NCBI GenBank assembly: GCA_023055355.1
Contig: JALJCS010000004.1
Span: 20,672,244 to 20,736,243, forward strand
From: Agelaius tricolor
Lineage: Eukaryota > Chordata > Aves > Passeriformes > Icteridae
Reading direction: 5' to 3'
Length of the DNA: 64,000 bases
The notes below the pieces were generated by a model. That model searched no databases and was not told where the DNA came from. It was given only the letters and a program-made list of their open reading frames with translations. The position numbers were made by a program, and so were the translations under genes. Shown here one piece after another: positions 1 through 13,165 of this stretch; positions within the stretch are counted from its first letter, which is position 1, and the number at the start of each line of letters is the position of its first letter.

Positions 1-3000
1 ATAAAATGTAATAGATATGAACATCCCATATTTAGATCTGAATATCTGTTGCAGTGTGAAATTTCATGAGGGAAGAGAAAATGTTTGTAAGGCTTCATTT
101 CAGATCCTAAGCCTAGATCTGATCATGTGTTGGAACTTAGAATCTGTCTAGGGGTGGTGGGGAGGAGTGGGTGCTGTGAGCAGTCAAATGTTCATGGCCT
201 GGCTATAGACTCTGAGAGCTTTTGGGTGCAGAAGGCTGGTGGTGAATCCTCCCATGTTGCTTTCTGCCTTCACTGAGTGCCAGGATAAATAAAACACCCC
301 CACATGTGGTTTAGAGGAGAAAAGTAAGGCTGCCCTTGACTCACAGTGACTGTCCTTGTGGCCCTGTCCCTACAGAACCATACTGAAGTGTGAGGACTGT
401 TGTTTGCTTCACATCTTTAGCATTGGGGCTGCTTGTTTTGCAGTTTAGTTAAATCATAATTCATCCAAGTTATGGATAAACCATATTAATTTATACAAAT
501 ATCCTACCTAATTGTACCAGACAAACCATTTTGGTGGGAACTTAATGATAAATGGAAGTTCTATACAAAATAAAGACAACTGTTTGGTGAGTGATTTTTT
601 TTGGTGGTGAATGACATTGGAATGGTATTCCTTGCGTAAAGCTTTCACTGAAAAATGTGCAGCAAGACTTACATTTTTAATGATTGATCATTGCTTGCGT
701 GCTAGTGCTCCTTTTCCATGTTTTTCCTGTTCATTTCCCATTTTTCTCCTGTTCTCTTCATCATAAAAATTTTTCTATGAGCAAAAATATGATGGATGTG
801 CTCTGACTGGGAATACAAAAAAAGGCAAAAACATAACCACAATTCAGCAGAATTTGGTATAAGAACAAGCTTACTGAAGTTTGAAAAATTCAGTTAAGGT
901 GTAATTGCCATTCCTAAAATTTACTTTATTTTTGTCACCTGCTGTTTCATGTTTTTACTAGACATTTTAGATCCAGGATATCAGTCTCTGGTGAACAGAA
1001 ATTCCTGGCATTAGTGGCTCTGCCTTTATTGGAATTCTTAAATTTATACATTCACAAATGAGATGTAGTCTTGGTTTCAGAAATGGACTAGTTTCACTAG
1101 TATTTACATGTCTGAACCAGAACTCAGAGGAACAGAAAGTCAAGCATAGGTTTTGTGGTTTTCACCTTAATCTTCATTCCTGGAAGCCATGAATTATTGT
1201 CTCCTCATGTTATTCATGTGATGAGCTAAAGACAACCTAAGTAGCTATGAGCCCATGGGAACATACTGCAAACTGAGGGCTGTGTCATCTCAGCTTAGTG
1301 TGAGCACAACATGGGGAAAAAGTGGAAGTGCCACTGTCTGAGATGGCCTCTCCCTGACATTTTTTGTTTACAAGAAGCAAGTTTCTCTGATCTGTTGTTT
1401 CATATGAGTAAAATGCTAGAGAGCTGACCTTTTCTGCAGCTGAGTGCCTTGGATGCTTACAGAAAGCTTCAAAAAGCACCAAAATTGATTCAACTTTTGT
1501 ACAGAAGAATTCAGCCTCAGACCTAAAAACATTACATGGTGGAGGACATAGTGCTGCCTACATCCACATGAGCTGAACCATATGAATTGCTTTGGCTGAC
1601 AAATGAGGTTTTTGAGGAATTTTATTGTTGTTGCTTCCCACCTCAGGTATCGGCATTGTGGCCTTGAAGACCTCCTTTCTCACTGCTTTGAGAAAGGTTG
1701 CAAAGCTGTGCTAGGATCACTAGAAAAACCACAGTGGCATTATAGACCAAGACATGACACTAAAATATGAGGGTGTGAAAGCCTGTCATTTGCAAGGCTG
1801 TAATATGCATTAATGTAGTGAAAGAGAGAGCAGCTTAGATGCTATGGTGGCAATGTGCACTGACCGTATTTCTCTGGTCTGGAAAGAGACCACAACACTT
1901 TATTTTGACAAGGGATAATATACATCTTTGAGAGTGACTATGAAAGAACATTTAGCTTAATATGTCAAGCAGTCCAACATGCAACAGAAAGCTGCTAACA
2001 TCTGCTTAGGTGTCATGTTTTCTTGTGTGAAATTTACATCTCAGATTGTAGCAGCAATCTTTGCAAGAGTTACGCTATTTCAAAAGAGAAACACCACCTA
2101 AGGTAGAACATTGTCTGTTTATTTAAAACAAAATTAGGAACCAACAATGTATTATTCACAGTCTTCAGTGTATCCTGAGAATCTTGTGTGTTTCTTTAAC
2201 TGCTATAAATACAGATTCAGCTTGCCACACACAGAGAACTTCATCTGAATCTTGTCAAATGAGTACATTATTTACATTTCATCCCATCTAAAAATGTGGC
2301 TTTCTCTTTTGAGCTTGTAAGTGCAGTAGCAATGCAACACTAACACAAGCATGCATTACTATTTTGTGGACAATATCCTTTCCTGACTACAGTGGAGTCA
2401 AATGAGAAAGCCTTTCCTCTTCAAGTACCATTTGGACCTTCCTCAAAAAAAAAAACAGGATCAATCTTCTCATATTAAAAAAAAATCAGGATGTCAACTT
2501 GCATCAATTAATCAAGTGTCCTCAGTTCTCTTGTCTTGCTCTTTCCCCTTTTCTGCATGAGTAACTTAAAATCATGCATGCAATTATGTGACAGTTATTT
2601 CAATAATACAAAAATAATTTTAGTAATCCCTCTCCCCTTTTATGACTGGAATCTTTTCTCAAGTTTATGGCTCCATCTCAGGGTATGGAGCATATATATA
2701 ATTACCATTTTTAGCTAGAGTCAGTGGCTTCTATTTTTTTTTCACAGATACACAAAATGAAGAAGTCTTGTTTGTTTCTGTCTCTATTTTTTTTCCAAGT
2801 GTAAACTAAACAACTGCTTTTACATCTCTTGCTGGTTAGCAGCCAATGTAAATGCTTATGCTAGGAGAACAAGCCCATTTCCTGCTGTTAAGGCTTTTTT
2901 GTTTATCCTAGAGCTACTCACTGCCACTGCCTGCCCCTGACAGACTATTAACCCCTGTTTCTAGCAGGAATACCAGATGTGGGTTTCTTAAGCAAATTAT

Positions 3001-5239
3001 TGGTTATTTCACCACATGTCGTTTTTACATTTAAGTGTTTCCAGCTTCTCAGAACATTCCACAGATACAACATCACATTTTCCTTCAACCTGTTAATTAG
3101 CATAATTATTTATCAGCCCGAAACCACAGCTAGAGTTTGTTAAGCTGCAGACGGATATGCACTGGGTAGTGGCCCAAGAGACTAGAAAGAGTGATGAAAG
3201 GAGGGAGGCTGTGGGAAGGCATGCTGTTTGCATTCGTCTCCACCACCTCCTCTGAAGACCTCTCCAGCTGATACGACACATCCCTCTTTCATGCTGCAGG
3301 CAGAGGAGGGTTACTTGTCTGCCAAGTTCTACCCAGCTGTAACAGGGAGATCTGGCTCCAGATGATCACCCCAAAAAGAGGTGATATGAGAAATATGCAT
3401 CCTCTGCTATCTCTGGCACAAAGTCCAGTCCTCCCCTTGGATTGATATGTTCCTTGTGTATTTATCTAATCTCCCTCACTGAAAGGAATGATAAGATTGC
3501 AACATTTGTAAAACCTCTAGGATGTAGTTTCTTCAGTCAGCATTAACCAAGAGTGTCTTTGTCTAGCCTTGTGCAAGCAATATTCATCCTTAGGTCAAAA
3601 AAAACAAACCCTTTGCAGAATAATATAGTGGAAGAAGCAGGTGTAAACTACTCATTAGATCTGAGAACAGATGAAATAAAAAATTGGTTGATACATTTCA
3701 AATGCTCTGCCCCTTATGTAGAGGGTCTGAATCTGAGCAAACTAAGCCTCTCTTGCCCTGGGCCCCATATGAGTCTAGCACTAGAGTTGTTTCTGTAGGT
3801 CCCTCTGTGGGGTGGATGGCACTCACCTTTTGAAAGGTTAGGCAATTTTCTACCTGAATGTGTCTAGGCTGCTTTTATAGCTCCATCAAGTCCTGTACTT
3901 CTGCCAACAGCTGTACTGTGGTTTATGCATACCGGGTAATTGACAGGATTTAATGTAAAAATTATTAATGGTGGTATGGAATAGTTATGGATAAGTTTCT
4001 AAGTGGCTGCATTTGGCTATGAGCTGCAGTGGAGTCTTTTTTTTTTTTTTTTCAGTCAGACTTTGGAAAAATATTACTTGGCAAATGAACTAGAATGTTC
4101 TGTGACCACAGTCCAAATATGCTGGTTTTCCTAAAAATGTTCAGGACTGCGAATTATATTCCCAAGCATTGCAGTTCATTTGCAAGACTAGGGAAAGTAG
4201 AAAGTATCCAAGACTAGATTGCTCTGATCATATGCTTCCATGAAGTGATCTGTGAAGTGAAACTCAACTCACCTAGGCTGTCAGCAGAATTTCTCACAGT
4301 GTTTGCCAGTCCTTTTTCCATAGTGACCCCTCTTCCTAGCTATTTCATTATATCTTGTATCTTTGTTATGTGAGTGAAAAAGAGCTGAAGCATTTTTTTC
4401 CACAGGAAAAACTACTAAATTATATTATTACTCATCATTGGTACAAAGTTGTCTAGGCTTATGTTTTAATATGCTTAAATAAAGCAATAAAACATTAATA
4501 ATGTTTGTTATTTAAGATTAGTTTAGTGAAGGCAAGTATTCACTGCAAAATTTCAGCTGAGGGACAAATTCACTTTAATTTTCTTTCTCTTGTTTTCCCC
4601 ATACCAACAAAGGATTTAAAATATTTTTTAAAATTAAAATCCTATTTCAAAAATCTCTTCTCTAAAGCCTTTCAGAACCAGTAGAAAAAGTACTATGATT
4701 TTAAGTCCTCCCACTTGGATGCCTTTTTTTTTTTTTTGAGGGAGTGTAGGGTTTTTGTGGACTTTAGAAAAAGGAAAGCCAAAGCAATTTAAACTAGAAA
4801 CTCAATAAAACAGCAGCTGGTCTCAAGCCCTAAATACCCCTCAACTCTTATTGTTCCAGAAAGATGTTTGACTATTAAGTAGGGTTGAAAAGTTTGAAGG
4901 AGGCACTGTGTTATTTGAAACAGTACAAATTACCATCCTAATTAATACTCCTATTTATTTGTGAAAGGTCCTAAAATGTAGTTTATAACATTTAATTCTT
5001 GTTTCTCTTTAAGAAACAAACAGGTGGCCTGCGCAGCAGCCTTGAGCTTACTGGGGGAGCTGTCCAGTGTCCTTTTTAGATGGCTGTTCCTTGACCCCCC
5101 TTTTTGACAAAGTGCAATATTGTTGTTTTGGATAACTTCTGCTCTTTCAGCCTTGCAGAGCTCAGCTGGCACCCTGCTTGTGTTTTGCATGAATTCTGTT
5201 TCCCAAAGTTACATCCTTCATCTATTTCTCCAAGGCTGT
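1..5239. other. Unique AT-rich sequence, no gene seen
   Basis: No recognisable gene, RNA gene or transposable element on either strand. All ORFs are under 90 codons and resemble no family I know. The only low-complexity features are two T-runs, at 4037-4052 and 4724-4737. These could be ancient retroposon tails or simple slippage, and nothing beside them looks like a retroposon body. Old, strongly decayed repeats cannot be excluded by eye. Confidence 0.6.
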
Positions 5240-5352
5240 GCTGTTCTGTTCCACTGTCCTTAAGATAAGGGTAAAATATTGTTCTGTTCTACTATCCTTA
5301 TCAAGTGAATAAAAGGCTGTTGTTTTACTTTCTACTGTCCTTATCACCTCAA
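5240..5352. repeat. Imperfect tandem repeat, about 40 bp x 3
   Basis: Three successive units begin near 5241, 5280 and 5320. Each has a variant of TGTTCTGTTC followed by ACTGTCCTTA or ACTATCCTTA, and then an AT-rich tail. The spacing is about 40 bp and the units differ by several substitutions, so this is an old minisatellite-like duplication. No coding role is visible. Confidence 0.6.
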
Positions 5353-6044
5353 AGCTATTTAAATTTTGGGATTTGTATGTGTGCTCTTAATTTATTATAG
5401 GCCCCAATCTCTGCTGGAATGTCAGAGAACAGCATTGTTGCAGCAGCTGTAGTGAAGGACAGTGGTTGCACAAGCAGGTTTGGTGCTGGTGCAGGCACTC
5501 AAGCCCTGTGTCCTAGGCACTCTGCCAGCTCTGGCACCCTCTGCATCCCTCCCTTGCTGCATGTGTCAGGGTCTCTTCTTCATGGCCAGGTATGAAGCCA
5601 AGTGCTTTCCAGGTGGTTTTGCAGCTGAAGTAAAGGCTGTGCTCTTGAGAAAACACAACTGGTGCTTTGTTAAAGAGACCTGTAGTTGTCAAACTGGTAT
5701 TTTTATGCTAGATCTCAAGTAAGTTCTTGCTTCTTATATTCTTTTACATGTCTTCCTGCAGCACTTTCCCAGTGAAGGAGAGCAAACAGGCAAGACTGGG
5801 TGTGCCACATGTCCTGGTTATCTGTGTGCCAGAATACTAATGGCACACAGGTAACCTAATGCAATCCCAATGGCCAGCCTTTTATTTGTGAGCCCACAAG
5901 AGACCTGATTTTAGCATTGCACAACACCTTTGAATTTATCCAGGAAAGCAGTGAATGAATTGTATGAATATTAAATTTATTTCTATTTTAAAATTAAGAC
6001 CTGCAGAGGCTTAAAGAAGTAAAAAAACCAGACAGTTCAGAACA
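5353..6044. other. Unique sequence with one hairpin, no gene supported
   Basis: Unique sequence. A plus-strand ORF of 86 codons (5462-5722) ends just past a donor-like CAAGTAAGT at about 5715. The frame upstream of its ATG is closed by a stop near 5450, no domain is recognisable, and the acceptor side (near 5400) has a poor pyrimidine tract. I do not call it a gene. The hairpin at 5816-5856 is listed separately. Confidence 0.5.
5816..5856. repeat. Inverted repeat, 16-bp arms, 9-nt loop
   Basis: The left arm GGTTATCTGTGTGCCA (5816-5831) and the right arm TGGCACACAGGTAACC (5841-5856) pair over 16 positions with one mismatch, which would be a G-U pair in RNA. The loop is GAATACTAA. Flanking sequence does not extend the stem, so it is shorter than a normal microRNA precursor. 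It could be a cruciform-forming palindrome or the residue of a foldback element. Confidence 0.75.
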
Positions 6045-7216
6045 TTGGTGCCTATCTGACTGGCATGGCAGGACAAATTGATGAAGGGAGAACAGTGGAT
6101 GCTGTCTGCCTTGAACTTCAACAAGGCTTTTGGCACTGCTTCCCATAACATCCTGGCAGGTAAGCTCAGGAAATGTGGGTTAGAGGAATGGATGGTGAGG
6201 TGGATGGAGAACTGGCTGAAGGGCAGAGGTCAGTGGGTCATGACCAGCAGAACAGGATCCACCTGGACACCAACAGCCAGTGACATTCTCAGGGATCAAT
6301 ACTGGAACCAGTCGTGTTCAACTTGTTTATCGATGACCCAGATGAAGGGATAGAATGTACCCTCAGCAAGTTTGCTGATGGCACTAAACTGAGGGAGTGG
6401 TGATCCTCCTGAAGGCTCTGCTGCCATTCTGTGGGACCTTGCTAGGCTGGAGAGCTGGGCAGAGAGAAACTTAATGAGCTCCACAAGGGCAGGTGTTGGG
6501 TCCTGCACCTGGGCAGGAACAGCCCCAAGTGCCAGCACAGGCCAGGGGTTGTCCCTCCAGAGCAGCTCTGTGGAGAAGGACCTGGGACTCCTGGTGGATC
6601 ACAAGCCATCCATGAGCTGACAGTGCCCCTATGGCCAGGAGGGCCAAGGGTATCCTGGGGTGCATCAGAAAGAGCACGGCCAGAAGGTCGAGGGAGTTGT
6701 GCCTCTACTCAGCCCTGGTGAGGCTGGATCTGGAGTGCTGTGTCCAGTTCTGGGCTCCTCAGTAAAAGACAGACAAGGAGCTACTGGAGAGGTCCAGCAG
6801 AGGGTAACAAAGATAATTTGGTGTCTGGAGCATCTCTCTTATGAGGAGAGACTGCAAGAACTGGGCCTGTTTAGTCACGAGAAGAGAGGACTGATATCTG
6901 AAAGGTGAGTGCCAAGAGGATGGTGCCAGACTTATTTCAGTGTTGCCTAGTAACAGGATGAGGACCAATGGCTATTAACTAAATCACAAGAAGCTGCACC
7001 ATTACCTGAGGGAGAATGTCATGAGAGGTGGCAGAGCACTGGAACAGGCTGCCCTGGGAATTTGTGAAGTCTCCCTTTCTGGAGACATTCAAAACTCACT
7101 GGATGTGTTCCTGTGTAACCTGCTCTAGGTCACCCTGCCTAGGCAGGGGGTTGGACTGGATAATCTCCAGAGGTCCCTTTCTACTCTAACAATTATGTGA
7201 TTCTGTGTTTCTCTGA
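6045..7216 (+). mobile_element. CR1 LINE, 5'-truncated, degraded
   Basis: This is the 3' part of a CR1 non-LTR retrotransposon, which in life encodes a reverse transcriptase that primes on nicked target DNA. In the frame from 6078 the text reads FNKAFGTASHNILAGKLRKC, the region of reverse transcriptase motif A. The usual aspartates are replaced, and FADG stands where FADD is expected near 6370. Frameshifts and stops break the frame several times. After about 6660 the C-terminal region is recognisable (GLEHLSYEERLQELGLFS-like, read near 6825-6880). The 3' end has the CR1 signature TTGGACTGGATAATCTCCAG and ends near 7216 in an ATTCTGTG-type tail. The 5' boundary near 6045 is approximate. It is dead and fairly old. 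Confidence 0.92.
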
Positions 7217-9536
7217 TGTACTGCTTTTATCATCATTGGATGTTTGCAAATTCTGCGCTACTTAGCAACCACCAGAGTCTATGAGAGTGTGAAAAATTAA
7301 AAATTTCCTTAATGATACTCACGTTCACAGACGTGTATGAACATAACAATGTCAGTTTGGGTACAGGGACATGTGATGTCAGGGTGCAAGCTCTGACTGG
7401 CAGCACTTTTCTCTTGAAAACCCTTAGGGGAAGATGTGCTTTATGCCAGCAAATTGATGCATCTGCCAGAACTATTCCTTTACTCAAAATATGTTCTTGG
7501 CACTTCTTTCCAAGCACAGTAACTGTCTCTGTGTTGGACATGACTTAGTATACTTCCACTCATGCAGGTAATGAATTCTCGAAGTCATTTTCCATGAAAC
7601 TGCTTCTAATATTTTCTGTAGACCTGTGGAGTTACGGTAGTGAGTGCTCAAAGTGACACATTAGATTCAGGCCTTCTTACATATAATATTGTCTAGCTTT
7701 ATTTTATTATATTGCAATATATTATGCTATATTTTCTTTTCTGGACAGAGACAGGGAGTGTAGCTCAGACTAATTCTCAGGCAGGGAAGCATGGCTTTGC
7801 TATATTGTATCATGGCTCTGTGACAAGACATCCCTTGTAATCTACAGGCCTGTGGTGCAAGTTTAGAAGGGAAATATTATCTTTGCAGTATTTTAATTCA
7901 AAGTTAAATATTCAGATTAGTTTAAAGAAGTCTCCTTACAGCAAATGTCAGGATCACTCTCATTTTCTTATCAGAAGTGTCACAAAAATGTCTCCATTTT
8001 GCAACCCTACATAGAATAACTGAATGACCCTGAAATGCGACAACATTTCACCTTGGTAAGGTGGCCCTAGTGATGTGACATGAAGCATTAAGACATTTTG
8101 GATTAAAAGGAAACATTTAAAATCATATTTTTATGACCCATATGAAGAAAAATAAGGTTCCCAGAGTTAACAATGAGTTGTACTTAAAAGTTGGAAGTTT
8201 TCACACCTTTGCTCTAATTCATTTTTGTGTGTAGCATTCATGAAAAGACTGTATACTTAAAGATGAACTGATGGAAAATCTCATCTGGATTTTTTGTTAG
8301 ACCTCTTAACCTTCTTCACAGCACTTCAGAAGCTTTGCTGCTAGCCAAATCCAGAGAGTACAGAACAAAAGGATTTCAGAAGTAAGTTCACTATAGCCAG
8401 TTTCCGTGGCATCACTGATTTTGGGATTGGGTCAGGGCTGGTTCTTATTTTTTTCTGAATAGCTCAAGAGTTCGCAGGAAATTTGACACTCTTCAATACA
8501 GAGATATAAGAACAAAATCAGTTTCCCATGCAAAAAGAAATTTAGGAACATTTCTATCCAGACTCCTAAAGAAAGTAGAAGCTTGTTGACCAAAGACAAG
8601 ACATGAGAGATTTCTGTGAGAAAAAAAGTAATAATTTTTTTTCAATTCAAACACAACTCTAAACTCACCTGGGGCTTAGAAACCCTTTAGAAAATTTTTG
8701 GTGTATCTGGACAAGCTAGAAAAAAAGTAAAAAGAGATTCTAGGACATGATAAAAAGGCTTTGAGGATTTAAAGGAGTGGTACTTTTGTTATCTTTTTTA
8801 TAGTATAGTAATATTTTCTAGGATAAGTATGTCTGTCATGCTTAATTAAATTTTCTTACAAACATAAAACTGACCAAATTATGCTTCACTGGGGGAGATT
8901 CAGAGAGAAACCTGTAAACTCAATAGAATAGCTTATAAAATCAGCTGAATTAATTCAGATTTGCCTACCACTAATTTGGAGCAGAGGTTGAGTACAGTTG
9001 GCTCCAACCTACGTAAAGTGACAGTGTGGAAATATAAGAAACCAAAGTCTCACCAAATCAATAGAGTGACTCAGAAAATATTGCCATTGAATCATGATTC
9101 TCTAAGCAGGCTACTCACTGTAAAAGAAATTCTCTCTAACCTTGCATCAATACACAAACAGTGTTTTTACTTTAATTCCTCTTGCAATGACCTCAATGTT
9201 AAAAAAGGTTTCTGAGGTAGAAACCCAGGATATTTCTTGAGGTCACTTCTTTTTTCTGTAGGACTTGTACAGCCTTTCCTTTGTGTATATACTTTTTTTT
9301 TTTTTTTAAACTTCCATGTATTTTCAGGAAGTGATATCATATGAACATGCTGGTAAAATTACCCTGAGGCTTTTACTACATTTATATACAACAAAAGAAA
9401 TCTTTGTCAGTAATTACTTGCGAACTTATTATTGGTCCCTTGTAATTGTGTAGCCAATGATTATGGCAGAAAAACAATAATTTTATGTAGTTATGACTAA
9501 ATACCAGTACAACCCTCATATTATCAATAATCAGTG
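7217..9536. other. Unique AT-rich sequence, no gene seen
   Basis: No gene or recognisable repeat. An overlapping pair of ORFs on opposite strands at 7233-7548 (102 and 78 codons) has no recognisable domain and is best explained as chance. A T-run lies at 9293-9307. Confidence 0.55.
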
Positions 9537-9735
9537 TAATAAAGCTGGCTTATTGTTCTAGTATTAAAAGGTCCCAGTATATACTTGAAGTTTTTGTTAG
9601 CTGGAGCTCTGTTTCAGCTTAATATAATTTCTGGCAATACTGAGATAATAAAAAATTACTGGCTTTCATATGATGCACATATGCTGGAATGGACAGTCTC
9701 TGTTTTTCAGACTGTCTCATTAATAAAGCTGGCTT
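9537..9735. repeat. 15-bp direct repeats flanking 169 bp
   Basis: TAATAAAGCTGGCTT occurs at 9537-9551 and again, without a mismatch, at 9721-9735. The 169 bp between them are AT-rich, have no obvious oligo-A tail, and contain a short inverted repeat near the right end (GACAGTCT / AGACTGTC, about 9699-9715). The repeats could be target duplications of a small insertion or a segmental micro-duplication. The ORF that spans this region (9585-9941, 118 codons) has no recognisable domain. Confidence 0.5.
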
Positions 9736-12052
9736 CTTCAAAAATGACTTGGATTTTAATAAATCTCAGCGCCTGTGTGTATTCTTTTCTCCAGAGAACT
9801 TTCAAAAGATATCTGGCACATAGACTGTATCACCATTTTTTTTTCCAATTGCGTGCAATGGGATTTTATTTACTGGAATGTATAAAAGAGACTACTTTGA
9901 AACATATATATGCCATATATAAGACAAATAATGTTGGATAAAGAAAAGTTTGATTGTTTATGGAACTTCAGAATCTGAGGTTGAATTTTATGCTCATGTA
10001 TTTCTTTTTCTGCAATACAAGGATATTTTCTGGTAGTGAGTAACACCCAATTTTGATGAATTTAGCTATATTGAAAGTTTTTCCAAATTCCCAGGGCAAA
10101 TCTAGATTTTTTTTTTTTTTTTTTTTGTGGGGAATTCTAAGAGATGATTTAATATATGTTTGCCATGCTTTACAATGCTCAGAGAGGACTGATGGTAGGT
10201 ACAGTAGCACAGGCTGGCTTTTACAGAGAGACAAGTCCCTGAGCACAGCTGCCTTGCTGCTGAAGCCTTTCCCATGCCCAGAAGCTGCCAGCATGAGTGC
10301 TGCCATGTGGCAGCTCTCTGGGCTCCCAAGCACAAAAGCTACTGGGAGTTGGGCAGTCCTCACCAGCAGTGCCCACAGAGAGTTTGCAACAGACAGGACA
10401 AGCAGCTTCTGTAAATGGACATGAGCCCATGCAGCCTGTGCAGCTTGTCTTTACCAAGCCTCTGTCAGATCCCAAAAGAAATTACACTGTCCAGTGATTT
10501 GGGCACAAGCCCACCATTCCACTCCTGCTTAATTTAAAACTTTTCGTCTACCACCGCATTTGGCCATGGTACCAGCCTGTGTTTGTTCTTCCACAGGTGA
10601 AGTAGGCATAATAATGTACTTGTATCAGCCTGAGAAGGAGGCATATGTATGACCAACTGTCATTTTGTAGTGACACTAAAGAAAGCATAAAAATGTGATA
10701 AAATATAATTCTACCTGTCTTTTGCAACTTCATTGGAACCAGGAGTTCACTTTGCATATCTCTCAACATGACATACCACAGGGTAACTTGCAGGAGGAGA
10801 CACAGGGTAGGAAATGACATCTGCAGAGTTTCTCAGTGAGACTGACTGCAGAGGAAGCTCTCAAAACCAGCAATTCCATCTCAGGAAGGCTTTTTCTTCC
10901 TGGCAGATCCTTGCCCAGGGGGAACAAGAGAGATACAAGCCTGAAGGCAGCCATATGGTGGTTGCAATATAAATTGGACTAGACTGTATTAATATATCAC
11001 TGCTAAAATTTAAGAAAAAAGTAGTGTCTTTACAGATGCAGGATAGCTGCATAATGTGGCCAAAGTGAGAACATTCTACATAATTTGACAGTTACTTTTT
11101 CCTTTCTCAACCTGCTGCTCAGTTTAGCAGCATCAATCAAGATGCATGCAAACAGAAGTTTGTCTGACAATGTTTGTTCACAGTACAGTATTCCATGCAT
11201 TCCATGTCATGTCAGTCAGAAGAATATTACTGTCTTGCTATTCTTAAATACAGTGAGGAGATTTCAGTACTTTCATTTAGGTCCCCTCCAAAACATTCTC
11301 AACCCCTGAAAACCACTGCTGCCTTTTATATTCTATAATAGAATGAAAAGAAGCAATGAGGGAGGCATGTAAGAATGTGCTTGCAGTTAATGACTCTACA
11401 CACATGCTGAAAATTAAATGTACACTTCGTGTTTTCCTGGATGTGGGCCAGAGAAGGCAGCTCACAGGATGAAGTCACTAATGAGTATAGTGTACAGCTC
11501 ACAGCACACTGCAGGGATCTTTTTCTCCCCTGCTGTATGGCAGCTTTAAAGGAAAAGACTGGAGTCTTCCTTTTGTGCACTGCTGTTTTACACAAAAGGA
11601 AAGCATGATCTTTGAAGGGGTTTTATGTCATGACTCTTGAAAAGAGTCACAGGACTCTGATAATAGCAGTAAATTGACTTGCCCTGATCTAATGGGCAAG
11701 CACAGGTAACACCACATCCTGTATAGAAAAAGAGCAAATGGAAATCCAGCTATGGTTGTCAATATTATACTGCTTTTCAGTGTTTCTGCATTTCTTGGTT
11801 TTATTGTGTCAGCAAAATGACACACAAATGGTCAGTCACAAAAAATTGTGCCCTTTGCTGTGTTCCTCTCATCCTTCGTTGGGCAATAAAAATAGAGAAA
11901 ATTGGCCTACCCTTTCCAGAAACACTGCAAACGATTAACAAGGAAATGTGGGCATTTCTTGTTCAAAATGGAAACTTAGTTGACTTAGAAGTTCCTTCTG
12001 GTTGATATGAAAAAGTAAAATATTTTTGTTCATTTAATTTGTTCTCTCCCCA
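9736..12052. other. Unique sequence with T-run and GC-richer patch
   Basis: No gene supported. A 20-base T-run lies at 10107-10126. From about 10190 to 10500 the composition becomes richer in G and C and several overlapping ORFs of 66-131 codons appear on both strands. ORFs in many frames at once indicate composition, not coding. I recognise no repeat family in this patch. Confidence 0.5.
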
Positions 12053-12126
12053 GGCCAAAAAAAAAAAGCCACAACAAAAAACCAAAGCAACAACCAGAAA
12101 AACAACAACAAAACAACCAAAACCAC
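12053..12126 (+). repeat. A-rich low-complexity tract
   Basis: An A-run followed by irregular ACAACAAAA and AACCAAA motifs over about 70 bp. It is low-complexity sequence with no clear unit. It might be an expanded poly-A tail of a retroposon, but no body is recognisable upstream. Confidence 0.7.
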
Positions 12127-12734
12127 ACAGCATTTTTGCTTTTGATTTAATTTGCTTTCCCTGGATTACTATTTCAATGCATTATGGATTACATGAAGCA
12201 TGAGAATTTGAGAATTTGTGTTTATGAGAGATCATTCAGAAGATTGATCTTGCCCAGCGCTTCATGGTAAGGAACATGAAGATCGTGTGCACAATGCTAT
12301 TGTGCAGAGGGAGAAAACAGCACATAAAGAAAATGTGTGAGGTTTATAGCACCTTTTGGACACATCTGTTGACTTCAGGTGCATTAACCAGTTCAACCAA
12401 ATCCTAAGAAGGATCAGGCAGTGGGAAGGACACATTGTGCAGCTGCAGAATTGAAGCTAGACTCAAGTTCAGGCAGCTCTGCAATGCACAGCAAATACAA
12501 GTAAGATTAGTGGGCAAACAGGAATGGAGAGGAAGCATGCCTATGATTTGTAATTTAAGCAAACACAAGTGGACCATGTCCCCTACAACAAAAAATCATG
12601 TCACTTCTATTTACAGTGCCTGTATGGAAATTGTCTCAGAAAAAGCCAGTCCTAGAAGCAGAGGAGCAGCCATGACACAGAACAAAACATGTTAGACAAA
12701 AAAACCCCAAAGTGCTGCCCTGCAGTCCTGATGA

Positions 12735-13165
12735 GCACCAAGGGTTACCCTTCCCTGTCTTTGTTCAACTGCAATGCCCTATCACCTATCTCAAGGAAAC
12801 CTGTCTTTGCACAATCCAGCTTCCTTCTCCTGTAATCCTGTGGTAATCACATATCCTCTGAGCAGAGAGAGACATAGCTCTCCCAGGATTTTCCTGGAAA
12901 GTTGTGAGAAGCTGGGAGGAAGCTCAGAGGAAGAGTTAAAACAATTATTTTCTTGTTCTCTGCACCTGGCAGGCAATCTCTGTCAAAGATGCTTACAAGA
13001 AGGAGGTGTCCCTTCTTGACCAATAGGTGAGAGAAGATTCCTAAAGGCCAATCAGGTCCTAGGTCCACCATTGTTTCAATAAGAACCGTGAATTTCTAAC
13101 AATAAAGTGCCTTTTGAAGCCTTCTGATGGTGGAGTCTCTGTATCACCTTTGTCTGTCCCCAATA
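12735..13165 (+). mobile_element. Probable LTR remnant (endogenous retrovirus)
   Basis: The stretch has the layout of a retroviral U3-R-U5. GC-richer promoter-like sequence with CCAATAGG and CCAATCAGG boxes (about 13020-13055) leads to AATAAA at 13101-13106, followed by a U5-like segment ending near CTGTATCA (13146) or GTCCCCA. Exact borders are not secured. One weak possibility is 12357-13146, flanked by CCTTT on both sides (12352-12356, 13147-13151), but a 5-bp match of this kind can arise by chance. I identify it by overall resemblance to avian LTRs, not by a full match. Confidence 0.45.

Noticed and set aside
151..172. G-rich run as a G-quadruplex
   Set aside because: Only three runs of three or more G residues are present, so a canonical four-run quadruplex is not formed.
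5401..5722. Possible exon with donor at about 5715
   Set aside because: The acceptor side has a weak pyrimidine tract and the frame upstream of the ATG is stopped; no homology recognised.
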